NCBI GenBank assembly: GCA_018389105.1
Contig: JACATO010001040.1
Location: 248,001 to 312,000 of the forward strand
DNA: 64,000 nucleotides
Direction of reading: 5' to 3'
Origin: Nautilus pompilius
Taxonomy: Eukaryota > Mollusca > Cephalopoda > Nautilida > Nautilidae
Below the pieces are notes generated by a model. That model was not told where the DNA came from, ran no database searches, and saw only the letters and a program-made list of their open reading frames with translations. Positions 25,101 to 40,100 of the stretch are shown piece after piece; within the stretch, counting starts at the first letter, position 1, and each line of letters starts with the position of its first letter. The position numbers were made by a program, and so were the translations under genes.

Positions 25101-28100
25101 GAAAATTTATGATGTTGCATTAATTCCATTTACATTCCACACATGCAAGTTGTCGGAAATATTGGTTTACAGTGCTAGATTGATTTACATGCTGTACACT
25201 TGTTTTCCTACATTAATGAAATCTAAAAGATGCTAATTTGATGGTCTAAGGCATTAACAGCTGAATTGCCCCTAATGTCAGTGATAATAGTTAATATTGG
25301 TTATTGCTAAAATTTGCTATATTTTAAGCAGAATGTAGCCATGTTGTTAATTGTAAAGAAAAGAGAGATGCAATTGTGCACTTTTCTTTTTCTACTCTTG
25401 TTAATAACACAGATTAGTTTACTCTCCTTTTAAAACCCAAATTAAAAATAACAGCAGCAACTTGTAAATAGTGGATGGGCTTCATTGGAAGCTCTCAGCT
25501 CCTTTCTTGACAGTTCCTTGGATTAGACAATTTCATTGGAGCTACTCTACTTTATTCCAACTGTACTCTATGGTGTGTTTATCTTAGACAGATTTCTAAT
25601 AATCTTAATGTAAAAATGTTTTGTTTTGTCAGTAAGAATTATGTTTGTCTCTTACCTATTTCAGATATCACTTAATGGTCATCTTGTGGCATAATTGAGA
25701 TTGTTACTGTTTTTTTAAAAAATGCAAACTAAATGTAACTTAATGCACCTAACTTTAAAAAATTGTCTTTTTGTAACCCAAACCTTGATTTAAAATTCTG
25801 TCTTATTACATTTTTCTTACTGCGAAAGATTAATTTAGACTAGAGAGTATATGCATCTTTAAGATATTTCATTTTTGTCTTTAGTCCGTAAGAATTGTTC
25901 ATTCTTAATGTAGACTTCTAGAGCAGTAAACCAAAACAAGCACTAAAACCACATTTGGCAGATTCATAAAATTACAAGTGTTTATTGTTGAAATAATATA
26001 ATTAGTAAATAACTCTAAATTCTTAAAATGTAATGTTTTAATTTGTGGCAAAATTTTTGGTATTATACTACATTATTATTTTAAAAATATATATAGGGGC
26101 AATTCATAATAATCAACATTTTCTCAAACATACATTGGTTGAGGGAACAACTTGTAAGCTGGTAAACTGTTTGTTGAATCTTAAAATCTGATAGCTTCTC
26201 TCATGCAACTCCTGACCTTACACTTTGCAGCCAAAAATAAGATCTTTTATTAAAACTGATCAAAGATCTATGCCTACTTAAAACTGAGCAGTAAATAAAT
26301 TTCTATGTCATTTTTATCTATTTAGTCTACTTATTAAATACAAACTTCATATTTTCTCTCTCCTTCTGACCAAGATCAAATCATTAAATATATTTAGAGA
26401 ATTTTAAACTTCATTTCTCCCCCCTCTAACTAGTATGAATGAGACTATAGTAGTCAGTACCTTTGCATTCCCAAGCATGCACTCAAAGTAATGCCTTGTA
26501 AAAATAAAAGCTAAAAGTAATGTACACTAAATCAAGGATAGGGAAAAAAATTTGAAATCAACCTAGTTTATTTTTTATATATATAGGAAGCTCAAACAGG
26601 AATGATTATTGTTGATTGAATTTCTTCCCTGTCTACCTTTTTGAAACAATACAACTAAATATGGCTGTGTAACTAGTTAACAGGTGGTTACAGAATCAAC
26701 TTTTTTGTATCTTTCAACAGATGTAAGCTCTTTGTACATGAGAAAATTTTGAAGGCCTTTTATTTAACGTTAAATAATATGCAATTTAGTATGTGATACT
26801 AAAACAATAAACAGCTAGTAAAAGTTCTACTTTTAAGTGGTAATTACTAAATTGTTTGATTATGAAATCATGAAGTCTGTGCCATTATGAATTAAAAATA
26901 AGTAAACTAAAACTTTAAGTATATGCAAAAATTTCTTTCTGATAACACTTATATTTAATATATACAGGGTTTGCACAGTTTTGAAAAGTCTTTGAATTTT
27001 AACCATTCATTCCCCATAATAAAAATTGGGAAAACTGATTGTTAAACCTGTCATAAGGTAAATATAAATATGCACTGCATACCTACAGTCTCGTTTCCAT
27101 CACCAGGTAATTATGCTAGCAGGTTCCTCCTCCTGCAATTTAATGTAATATTAATTATTTTCACTTATTTGTGATCACATGATGGTTATTTATTTTATGC
27201 TAGCAAAGCTATCAGTTGTATACCCTATTGCTCTCTACCTTTCTCAGGCTAGGACCAAGAAGTTTGGCAAGATGTGACACCAGAAAGTGCAGCTAGCACA
27301 AAAGTACTCAGTGCACTCTGACTAACCTAACCAACCTATTGAGAATTCCTATCAGAACTCATTTCTCTAGATGTGAGAGGATAAACCAACATAGTATTAG
27401 CAATATTGTAAATCACTTCAAGAAAACTAGATTTTATAATGCCAGGAAAACATCTTCAATCAAAAATGCCTGGGGTCAGAAAACATAAAGGAAACTGAAA
27501 TCTCACATAGAAGGCAGCAAACACTAGAGCAGCACTAAACTTGCTGGAAGTTCTTTGAGATTACGAGTGATTGTTTTTGTGGATTTTTTTTTTAAAGAAA
27601 AAGCTGTTTAAAATTTTATGAACTTTACATTCTGTGACACCATTACCGCTCTACCTCAGATGACTGTGGGAAAAGTTAAGCGACATTTCTGGACAGTGTG
27701 GTTGGCTTGGCAGAGTATCTCAAGGAAGAATGCTTTAATTTAAATACACTGTGATTTTGTTTATGATTCAGTAAGGATCTAAAATCAGGTTAGTTTTTAA
27801 AATTAATGTATTACAATTCTGTGGTTCTCGAGTTAAAATTTGTCTTTGATAGTAGGGTCTTATAATAAGGATTTTTCTTTGGCCAACTCAAGACCTCAAA
27901 ATATTGTTTGTCTTTAAAAAAAGAAGACTACTTTAAAAGTGTCAAGATAAATAGCTTTTGGCACTGATGCCTCACTTATCACATTTACTAAATGTGTTAT
28001 GAACCATTTTGCTAATGGAGTTTTGATTGCATTTCTCGAAAGAGAATTTGATGTATTACAGACATTATAGTTTCTACTAAATACATTTACTTAACTATGT

Positions 28101-31100
28101 GTGATGTTATTATCTCTAGCTGTGCTTTTGTCTTTTAGTAAAATGAAATATTAATTTTTAAAATAGAATATGAGATTAAACAATTACAAATTTTGTGTTG
28201 TCATGTGCACGCTTACAATGATTAAACTAAGCGTCATTAACTGGTGGATATAGTAACTTTGGTTGATTTCCAATAGTATGAAGTAATGTGAAATCCTTTG
28301 GATAAGTAACTGAATTTGCCTAAATTGTAAAAAAATAATTGAAAAGAAGAAAGTTTCAGTAGCTATGTTGGACAAAGGAAACTAATGTGGCACTGGTTTT
28401 GTTATCAGATTTGATTCTTTTGCTGGCTTAAGCAATGAAACAGTTTATTTCTTTACTGCAATTTTATTATTAAAACTTTATTTTTGTACAAATGAACTAA
28501 GTAGCTTTTAAAGTAGGTTATGCCAAAACAGCAAAATATCATTAGAAAATTAGCAGAAAAGAAAAAGATGCAAAATTCTCAAATTATAAAGCCAATTTTC
28601 CATTTTTTGCTAAGTGGAGCTTGCTCCTTTCCAAGACTGTGTAAAGTGTGCTGATATGACTAATTTTTTATGGATGGTGCACACACCATGAAGGAAAAAA
28701 GGCATCTGACTTTAAAGTGGATTAGTTCTTGCAACAAAAAGTGAAACTGGGTGGTGTTAGAACCAAAGTTTTGTTTACATCATTTTTACTTCAGACATAC
28801 AAAATATGCTAACCTTTTCAATTCTGGCGATGGATGTTGACACGTATCATCAGTGTTGGTTCAGAACCTCTCCTGTAAACTGGAAAGTGTCACACAACTT
28901 GAATGATTGGGAACTGAAATGCAGACTTACCTCAATGTTTTACAAAGACTTGTACAAAATAAGCTTTCTGGTGATACTTAAAATTTTGCACATTTCTTGT
29001 TTACTCCTGATTTGAAGAATTGTTTTTCAAATAAATATTTGTCATATTCTCTTATAGACTAAACAATTTGTTGCTGCTAATGAACAAAATGGAATCTCAT
29101 TCCTGTTTTAAGGGATAAGCAACTTTTTTCTAAATGAAAAAAAAAGTGTATAACTTTAATTTCTGGTATATCGTTGCTTCAGCTTTTGTTTGTTTTGTTT
29201 TTGAACAAGGAAAGTACAGTAGAAGCTGGTTATTAGTAATCCTGATAAACATAACTTTCACTTTTTGGATCCTTGGAAAATGTTGGCAGTCTTGTACCAT
29301 AGACTTTACCAGTAACAAAATGTGGTCACTAGCAATTCTGTTAGTTTCTGGGGCTATAAGATTTGCTGAAGTCTTGCTGTTTATATTTTCTTTTTATTAT
29401 TAATGACAAATGCGTGTTGCTTTAAATGTTGACATACAATTGAAGCCATCTGTGAACCCTGTGTTATCCAAGTGCAAATAGCAGAAAAGATTGGAGTTTC
29501 AAACCTGGATAAGGATGTAAAGACAAAACAAAGTGACTGAAAAAAGCAATGAGTGGGGGAGTCTGTTTATTTAAGCTGGGTCTTTGTTGTAAGTGGAATA
29601 CATACATTTAATTAATTTATTGAAACATCAGAAATTAAACATGTGTTTTTGGAGATGCCTGATTAGAGAGGTGACTTTGGGCTCAAGATATGTGATATAT
29701 CTAGTAGGCATTTTATTCAGCACCAGTATCACTTTGAAGTTCAAATTATTCTAAGTACTGATGAGAGTTGTCAGATGGTTTTTTTCCTTATTGTAAGGCT
29801 CCCCAGTTTCATTTCATTGCAGTAACCAACCATATTTCAACAAACTACGAGATGCAGATAACCTTCATGAATGTTGACATTTCACAAGTCTGATCCAAAA
29901 AAAAAAAAAATGGAAGAACTTTATATGTGGCTTTGTGATTATTTTTTTAAAAAATCTTACATATTAAACAGTTACTAAATAATGAACTGCCTCAGACCTT
30001 ATAAGTATGTTGCGAAAAATGTGGTAGTTCTGAAATTTTTTCTGCAATCTGCAACTATACATTTAAGTATAATTTTCAGTAAGCATTGGGAATTAATGTA
30101 GATTGCTAATATTTGTTTCTGCTAAAATCTCTTCCAGTTTTTCTCTGAAGCAAATAAATGCAAGGATCAGATTTGCAAATGGACAGAAGAGTTAACCATT
30201 CTTTATAAGTTATCTTTTTATGGGCAGAAAATAGTGTTTGTTGCCAAGTGCTGACAAAACCCCTTACATCTGAATTCAACTGTTTATATAGGCACAAGAG
30301 TGGAACATCAAATTCTCGTGCCTAAAATTGTAGCAAATAATTACTTATGCACTGAATCTTTGATTATTTTTTTTCTGTTATGTGTAGACCATAAAACTGA
30401 TTTGCTAGAGAGACAGTATCATCATCTCAAACTCACTCACACTCTACTGCTGTGTTGGAACAGTCGTGAGATTGAAAATAGTTTTGGGAAGTTTCAAGTC
30501 TTGCACACCTTTAAAGAAAAATACTATGTTTACATTTTAGAAACTGTATAAGCAAATTTTAAATGCTCAGTAAAGATTCTGTTTCTTTATTTTTAAGAAC
30601 ATCAGTAAATGATACATATTTACATCAAAGTTCTTTCTGGCCCTTAATAGGAGGTCCCAGACTAGAAGAAGCAACAGAAAAATGGTAATTTAAAATTAAA
30701 ATTTTGTAATTGGTGCTTGCCAGCAATGTATGTACTACCTTCTAATTAAAAATCTCTTTTGAGAAAAACTGAATCTTCCTTTTTGGTTTACTTTGTCTGT
30801 TTTGAACTTGGTAATACCAGTAAAATACTTCTAGCATAAGAAATCTACAAAATGATCATTGAAAGTAAACAACAACAACATGTATAGGTTGCTCAACAAA
30901 TGCTGGCTAAAAAGCTTTGGTTATTAAATTTTATTTCATTTTTGACAAATTTTGATTCATTTAAAGGTACAAAATATTAACTACTTTTTTTGCTTGTAGT
31001 CAATTCATTTTGAAAATTTTAATCTACTTAAGTTTATTGGAGAAGCTGCTGTTCTAATTATGGTAGTTTTTTTTTCTTCCTTTTTTACATTTAATGAGCT

Positions 31101-34100
31101 AAAATTAAGTGTTTAAAATCTTGCTCAGAAAGATGTTTCTGCATGGATGGAATTGGTGCTTCTAGTCAAGAAAGGAAATCTATTTGCTAAAAGCACAGCT
31201 TGCCTGTAACTAATATTTTTATTTGAAAAAAAAAAACTAGATTTCAGTGACTGTTACATCCAGTTTGAGCTTTACTGTTCACAGATATTAAAAAGATTAT
31301 GGAAATAATTCATTGTTACTTTGTGTTAGTGGGTTAACATGATCATAGATGCATTTGTGGGGGAGGGAATTTATGAGATGAACATTTAAAACTAGCAGCA
31401 ACTGTTGACTTGGTTGGGTGGGTTAGGTCTCTACATAAACTCAACTGATTGTTATAGCTGGAGACTAGTTTTTAAAATGGCATCAAATGATGTATGATTA
31501 TGCTTTGGAAAGATGTTCAAAGAAAAGTGAGGAAGATGTGGAAACGGCGTGTCTTTGGCTATTAGTGTATGGAGAAGATGCTGCAAAATGATTTACTGAA
31601 TTGTGTAATGATGCTTGTGCTAGTTATGTGGTACGCTGGAGCGGTAAATGTGTTACATCGCTTTGAGGTATTGGAAGCAAGTTTGATGTTTCAATCGATG
31701 CTAAGCAATCAAAAGATTTTTTCAGCTCTGTAGGTTGCAGAGAGGATTAGTTTTAACAGTTGCTATTTCATTTCCTCCCTTGAAAGTTAAAATAACTAAA
31801 AATACTGCTTCCATTGCAACAGGTTATGGGCTTGCCGCGAAAAAGGAATTATGCTGGAAGATGGGATGTTTTGATTGACAAGTCCACTAAGTGCCTAAAC
31901 CGCATGATAGAGATTGCAGCAAGAAAGAAAAGAAACTATATTTTGGATCAGGTACCCTTCTGCATTTACTGTTTTTTTATTATTATTTTCTCTGCTTTAT
32001 AATTTCATACATTGCTTCTAGTATAGCTGACTTCATGGAATTTAGGCGAAGAGGAGTTGGGGGGGTTAAAAAAAAGGGGGTAAAACTCAGCCAAAGGGGG
32101 GGGGATGGTGATACCCAAATCAAGCAATGCATAGCTGACAGAGGTAAGTGTTGATAGGCTTTCTTAAATTTTCTTTTTGCCTGTGACCGTGATGTTTCTA
32201 AACCAAGTTTTTAAGGTAAGTACTCCATCCAGTAGGGATTAGGGACTAACTGCTTTCTGCAATGATGGAACACTGCACATTTTGTAAAATCCAAAGGAGG
32301 CTGAACATACTGATCCGACTTCAACACTGGTGGTGATATTATTAAAATTAAATGTTTACCCAGACATTGGCATCTTAAGAGGAGGAGGAGGGAAATAAAA
32401 AGATTTTGAGGAGTTTGTTTGCTGTTTGATACCAGAAATTTGCTTTGTTGGACTCGAGCTGCTTTTTATAATTGAAACCCTGTTGCATACCACTGATGAA
32501 TTTAATCTGATATTGTCTTGTTTGTTTGTATTTTCTGATGAGCAGCAGCAGCACCCTTTGAAAAGCTGGAAGGATGAATGAATGTGAAATATTTATTGAA
32601 TATAATTTTTGGATGACTGACTACATACAGCTGCTTTTACCAGTGCCTCTGATAGTCCTACTAGTATGCAGCAGCAATTTAGTGTTTAAAAAAAAGAGAA
32701 AGAGAAGAAGAAAAACATTTTGTGCATCATGTCTAATGCAGAATACTAAAATCTTAGTACTTTTCAGCAACCTGGATTGAGGTAAGTTTGAAATCCGGCT
32801 ACGTGCTGTAGTCTGTCCGCCATGCTGCGTACATTGACAAGAATCTGCATCAGCAGAGGTGTTAGTGATCGTTAATTTTAGAATATTTCAGATAATCCAG
32901 AGGCTGCCCTGCAATCTGTTGACTTTAGCATATAATAACCTATAAAATGAGTTAAAATCAAACTACTTCAGTAGAAGTACAGTGTAAAGAGACATTGATT
33001 ATATTATTCTTTATTACCATGCTAGACAAATGTGTATGCATCAGCCCGGAGACGTAAAATGACGCCTTTTGAAGGCTTTCAACGCAAGGCAGTTGTGGTA
33101 ATACCTACCGATGAAGAGTTCAAAAGCCGCATAGCCCAAAGAGAGAAGGAGGAAGGAAAAGATGTGCCTGAAAAAGCTGTTCTTGAGATGAAAGGTAGGA
33201 GTCGATGCCTGCAACTAGGCACACTATGGAATCATTAACTTTTCCTTCGTAATTTTGACGTCCAAATTTTACATCACATAGAGAATCGTCTGATCAAGTT
33301 CAGCATGTTTGCTTATTAAAATAGAAATAATACTTGTCGAACACAACATATTCATCAGTTTAAAATATCATTCCACTGGTTTGATTAATGTGTGTGATGC
33401 ATGGGTTTGCCTCCTTGAATAGGGATAGGAGAATTTTAAAAAAAAAATCCATGCATCAGTCGTGTCTTTGAAAATGCTAAGAGTTCTTTTGTTGCCTTTT
33501 TAGCCAACTTTGTTCTGCCAGAGGATGGACAACTTTTTGATTCGGTTGAGTTTATTGAGATGAAGAGAGAGGAAGCAGAGAAGTTAGTGGACAAGTATCG
33601 CAAAGAAGCTCAAGCACTTCTTCCTCCTCCAGAAAAGAGGTTTAGAGGAGACCGTTTTGGATGTAAGTCCTGGTTTGCATCAACATGTTGGTCTAGAAAA
33701 CAGGTTAACCATATCCATTTTTTTTTTTTTTTTTCAGATGAATGTTATGGTGGTGGCTTTCAGGGTTTAAATCCTGAGTTGCTAAGCACTTGCAGCATAG
33801 TGTTATATTTTTAGAAATTTTTTATTTTCAGAGCTGGGTGGTTTTGTTTTTGTTTTCTTAAGTCACATTTACATAACTCGGGGTTGTACTGTGTAGAACT
33901 ACATGTACTACTGGTAGAGATATTTGAGTACAGCTTATTTTTTAAAATAATATTAAAAATAAATTGACTAACACTAGAGAGTATAAAACTTTCAAGTTGC
34001 TGTACAAATAAATAGAGAATTGTTTTGCTTTGGTGAAAATTAAATTCATTTAATGTGCACTACTAACATTAAAAGAGTGATTTGAATTCATAATTAGCTT

Positions 34101-37100
34101 TAAGGAAGTTGCTAATTTTCTAGAGTTCATCTGTTTTGTACAAACAATTGTGATTTAATACATGATCAAATTTCAATGCAATCAACAGTATAAACATGCA
34201 ACTATTGAAAAGGCCATTGTAAAATCATTTAAAGAGAAATTTACAGACTTGAATTTAAAACAAATAGAAGCAAAACATGAAATTCAAGATCAAATCAATA
34301 TGGGTAATATATTATCAAAGTCTCTCGTTCGAGATTTTTGATGCTCATTTCTGCAGATACAGGGAGAGAAAGAAAAAAAAGGTTTACCAAAAATCATCTT
34401 TATACTTTTCAGTTGTAGATACTAATCTTTGTCTTCCAAATACAAGTAAAAACAGTTTGCAATAGTTATTTTTTTACAAATAGTATGTGTAAGAGTCTTA
34501 ATTTCAAGTAACACCCTTAAAGTTTTACGTTTGTAACTGAACTTTTGTTTAGTTTTTTTTTTTTTAATATATAAAAACTTTGCTCAGATTAAGTATTTTT
34601 TGTACATTCCAACTTCTAATTGTGATTATAATTTGATTACGAATGTTTGTGATAGAAAACTGTTGTTGAAGAAATTATATAGCCACTTTTATTTTCAAGA
34701 TTTTGCATCATGGTTTATAAAGATAAGGTACTTGTTTACTGTATTTGTTATTGATGATGATATTGATTTTTATTTGAATTTGCAAAGAAAATACAGAATG
34801 GCTCACAACCAATATGTTAGAAATTCCAAGCAAGAATTTGTTGATTGAAATGTTTTATTGGATTGAGCTAAATGATTTTATACATCACAGACAGAATTTT
34901 TCAAAGATTTTCTTAATATTATCCTTTTATTATAGAACATAATTCGTTATATAAATAATGCAGGAGTTTCAACTTGTGGCATGCAGACTGTCTAGTCATT
35001 AAGGATCACTGAAGTGCTTCTGCAAAACTTTCAGCCTATGGTGGTATTTTGATCTACTTGCTAGCTGTCGTGGCAACATTGCAGTGCTGCTCTTAAGTGG
35101 TAGAAAAAATCTTGCTGGCCATCAAATGATTTTGAGGGTGAAAATTCTAGCTACTGAATCTGGGATAACTCATACAGATTGACAACTGAATGCCAAAGAG
35201 TAAAAAATTACATAATGGCTCAAGCAAATTGATGACTCATGTAAACCTACAACTAAAAAGCCAGATGCTATGGCAGTCATGCAGCTCTTATTGTCACAAC
35301 ACTTGGTCGCCAATAAATTTTGAAGTGTAAAGGCAGTGTACATGAGTATTAAAATGTCAGTTCACAAGAAAGCTAGATTAGATGTTTGTCCGTTTCAAGC
35401 TGTGCAGACAACCCAATTTGGATTTGTAACCAAGGATTGTGCAGTTTGTGCTTTCTGTTGTGAAACTTGTCATACATCAAAGTATACAAAAGCATTTTCT
35501 GATGAGACAGACAATTTATAAAGGCAGTAACAGCATGAAAAGTATAACAGTATTTTCTCCTACAGAACAAGTTGCAAAGCTTCACTGCGCTCCAAATAAA
35601 AGCTTGATAATGTCTCAAATAAGCAAATTGGCAGAAAAGTCAACTGCGGCATTTAAAAAAGCTGAGATTTTTGGCATTGGCTCTGATATTAAATATATTC
35701 TTGCCATTATTGAGAGATACTGCGCTTCAGAATCAGATAGAATAAGGAGGGAATTTTTCAAATGGTTGATAAAAGCTTTCATAGAATAGGTGACAAAGAT
35801 TCTTTGTATAAGCAGTGATGGTGTGTGTTTGTGTGCGCACGCCTGCTATGATGGGGAAGAATAGGGAATTTGTGCTGCTTCAAGAAAAGTATGTTAGCCA
35901 TGCAAAGGCCAAATTTTGCTGCATTATTCACCAAGAAAGCTGCCAAATTCTCAACTGAATGCTAGAGTAAAGATTACAAAATTTTTTTTTTGTTCAACTC
36001 TGATTCACAGTAATGTTTGCTGGCTTTACCATGGCAGTGTTGAATTGCTTTGTAAAAATGGCTTGATACCATCAAGGAAAGTAAAGTTAAAAAAAAAGGA
36101 CAACTATCTGAATTGGATAATAAAAATTGGCTAGAGAAGAGATCATCTTTCTGACTGATGTTGACTTTCACTTAAAAAATGGACTGAATCCTAATCTACA
36201 ATGTCCAGGACAAACAGTTTTGCATCTTTATGAAAGTTTGAAGGCATTTGTTGCAAAAAACTTTTTTTTTTTTTTTTCACCAGTGGTATTCAAACATAAA
36301 CATCTTTAAGTCTGAGTATTTCAAAGACAGTGACTGGACATGTTTTTTGTTTTTAATGGATGAGCATTGAACAATCTGAAATGCAGCTCAAGACTTGTGG
36401 TCATCAAAGTTAAGAAATCTGCAGAAGATGTTCACAGCATCAGCCTCATCTTGAATGTTTAATCATTTGCTAATTTAGCGGTTTCCGGTTGAGGCTCAAA
36501 TGTACATGAAGCTGCGAATTTTGTTGTTTGCTTGGTAAAAAGAATGTTGTAATTGACTTGAATCTCTTCACTACATTTCCAAATTTTCTCCCAATAATAA
36601 AGCTAATTCGTAGGTATTTTTGCATATATTTATTGTAACAAGCCAATTATTAGAAATTAGAACAGTCCAGTTCCTAGCCTTCCTCCTTTATGTGTAGGCA
36701 ATATTAACATTACTAAGTTAGGAGTGTTTGGATGTAGGCTTGGTGTCCATTATTGACATTTGCAATGAGTCAGAATTTAAAATTAATGCTGTGTAATTTT
36801 ATGTTTGGAGGAAAGTTATAACCAAACATTTAATTGCCATTTGCTTTTGACCAGCTGTTGGTTATTGTATTGGTCCATTGAATAAAATATGCAGAGTGAA
36901 AAGATGTTAGAAACACTCAAAACACAGGATTTTCAGTCTTTAAAGAAAAGTTCTTGTTGAAAAAAATGATAATTAAACTAGTCACAAAGTAAATACAAAT
37001 CCAGCACATAGCTATAGCTTCACTTCTATAACATAATTATGCAGGAAAGTCCTCTGCGTGCAACTTTCTGTAGGTTAATTTTTACCTATGTTCATCTTTT

Positions 37101-40100
37101 GCTATTCAGGTCTGCTGAAAATGATCAGTAATTAATAAGTCATTTAACAATAACTTCCATTTATACTATAGATAGATGATACATGTAGAAGGATGCTGGT
37201 CTACATTATCCTTTTCTGGCTTCAGATTGATGCATGTTATCTACCTGATAGAATTTGACAATGAATCCTTCTGGTGGTGTGAAAGTCTTGAGAGTTCATA
37301 TGTTGGATGTCAATTTAGTTGGATAGGCGGATGTGGAGACAAGATTGATGCCTCAAGACCAGTAAATTTCTTTCACTACATTGCTGAAAAGGCTAAATGC
37401 TTTGCCACACAACCAGAAGAAGGCTGGCAGAGCTGACAAGATGTGGAGAGGAAAACGTCTGGCTGTGAACAAACCTATAATTCTGTGCCATCCATTGAGG
37501 ATTATTGGAGTGTGGTGAACAGAATTAATGTTAAAAGTAATGACTGAGGAGATTTTAAAAAATGGAATTTTCCCTTTTTGTTTTCAGGACATTTTCTTTT
37601 CATTTGGATTATTAATCTGTGTGTGCTAATTCATCTTACTACTTGGGTCATTCTGTGACCAATAATTTTAATCAGGCAGCTACATTTTGTGTAGCCAACT
37701 TGAAAATTATCTGAACATTTGTACATGTAAAATATTCCATTTCCCAAATGGTAAAAAGTCAACTACAATACAGTGTAATTATGTTTTATGATCCAGTATT
37801 GATCTAAAAGCTTAATCGTTGAATTTATGTATTATGATATGTCTCCTAATTTTGTGGTCCTTGAATTTTGATTGATCAATTATACAAATCATAGAAACAA
37901 TACTTTTGAAATCACAATTTTTCACCTCTGGAAGGCTTTTCCCTTGGCCGGCACTGGAAACTGTTTTTAAAGGGGGATGGTATGGAAGGTTACAGTACAA
38001 AAAAAAACATCGGGGTGGAACAATTCATTGCTGCTCAACTGTCAGCTGGAAAATTTCACAACACTGATATGGAGAATTATAGGAAAAATCAAATGAAAGA
38101 GTGGAGAGAAAGAAGATAGGAGCTAAAAAAATATAATTATGTGAAAAAAGGATGGCCTTGAGAACAATGCAAAAAGCAGATCCAACAACTGATGATTTAT
38201 TAAAGAACATGAAAAGCATAATGCAAAGGATTGTGGGTAACTTATTATTTACTGGTTCATTAATACAATTTTTGTTTTTTCCATCAAAATGAGGTTTAAC
38301 CACTCAAAACTAATGTCCATAGATTTGGTCTACTGCTATGCTTTTGGGTTTCTTGGATTATGGTAAAAGTCTTTGAAATTATGACTTGCAGACTTTGGGA
38401 GACTTTTAATTTTACACCAGCACTAATTTCCACAATTTTACTAAAATTTATGGGATATTCAGGATTTTAAAATGGTTATAAATGATCTGATATGGTAATC
38501 TGGCAGTAGTACTTGAATTTTATGCAGTTGGAAAATTCATGGAAAATGTATATGGAACTTGGAACAGTGAGTAATGGATAACCTGTGTAGATTGAAAAAA
38601 AGGCAGGCTTTAAGACAGACCTCTTGTAGCCAGGAATTTCCTCAACAGACAAATGTTAAACGGAATCTTGTCAAAACATGCTGTTGAGACAATTATTATG
38701 AGCCTTGACTTCTGTGACATTTGTCAGTGGGCTGATTTGAATATTGACAGTTTCATAAAGAAACCAGAAAAACCACCTGTAACACTGTTCTCCAGCAACA
38801 TGAGCTTGACAAAGATGCATTTCTCATGAAAGTTCAGTCTTGAATTTCATCTGCATGGCACTGTGACTCTCTTTCTGTTTGACTTATTAAGGATAAATTA
38901 CCTGATTAACAATTTAAAGATGATGATGATGATGATGCCATAGGAACACTTAAAATGGCTGTTACAAATCACTTGACTGATGGTGTATTGGTCATTGTTA
39001 AACACTTCTGCAGATATGTTTAAAAAATAAATGGATGTTCACGATAACTGCTTGTTCTTGATTGGCTTTGTACAATTTTAAAAATTTGAGTTTTGAGGTG
39101 CCTTTTGCATAATTCCCAAATTTAAAAAAAAAAAAGTCTAAAATTTTTTTGGAATGTACAAAAGCATTACGGTTGGTTGATAGTAGTGGAATCCATCTTT
39201 TCTCTCTCTCAAGTAACTGCCCTCAGACTTTAAATTTAATCTGTTTCATTAAGAAAATTGAGCATGCCTCAATTTTCTGATGAAAATAAATTGTTGAAGA
39301 TTGTTCACAAAATCCACCATGCACTTCCACTTAAAGTGACAAAATTAGATAAGCAGTTTTTCATAATGAATCAACGAGTGTCTCAAACCTACATTATCAT
39401 GTTGATTCAGTAAATTGTTGGATACCTTTACTTAATGTTTTGTTGTTTTTAAAAAGAGGTGGTCATTAACTAGTCAATAAATAACTGACAATGCTGGATT
39501 ATCAGTGCTTGAAAGCCAATGAAGTTTGTTTTGTTTGATTTTATTGTCTTGTATAGTAAAAGTCCATTTATTTGAACACACCTAAATAAGCCAACATTTT
39601 TGGATCTACTTTTCGAATGCCAGGGAGGTAGGGAAGTTGTTGGGCCCCCTTCATTGTTTACAGCTGCTGCTACCACACGACATCCTTAGCACTATATTCC
39701 CAAGGCTGCTGTTGCTCTTGATTTTTTGCATCTTCGCGCACTAGTGTGAGTGTTGAGTCTCTCAAACTTATGAATGAATTAAATATTGTTGCATCCACAG
39801 TAAATGATATTCTGGCACAAAAAGTAATAGAAAGAAAGACACTGCAAAGCAAAGAATGGAGAAATAAGCTCATCTGAGTGGGTCTTGTTCAGAAATCCAA
39901 TTTTCCCAGTTACCCAGACTTGCTCGTCCCAAATAATCTGGATAAATGCACTTCTACTGTAGTGTGTACTGCATATCTGGCAAAACAGTGCACATTAATT
40001 GCTATGCAACAAATTGATCTGACATTTGAGCTTCTGAAGATGTGTTTAAGTGTAAAAGATTGTAACAAAATTGCATTTTATCTTGGGTTTTCCATTCATA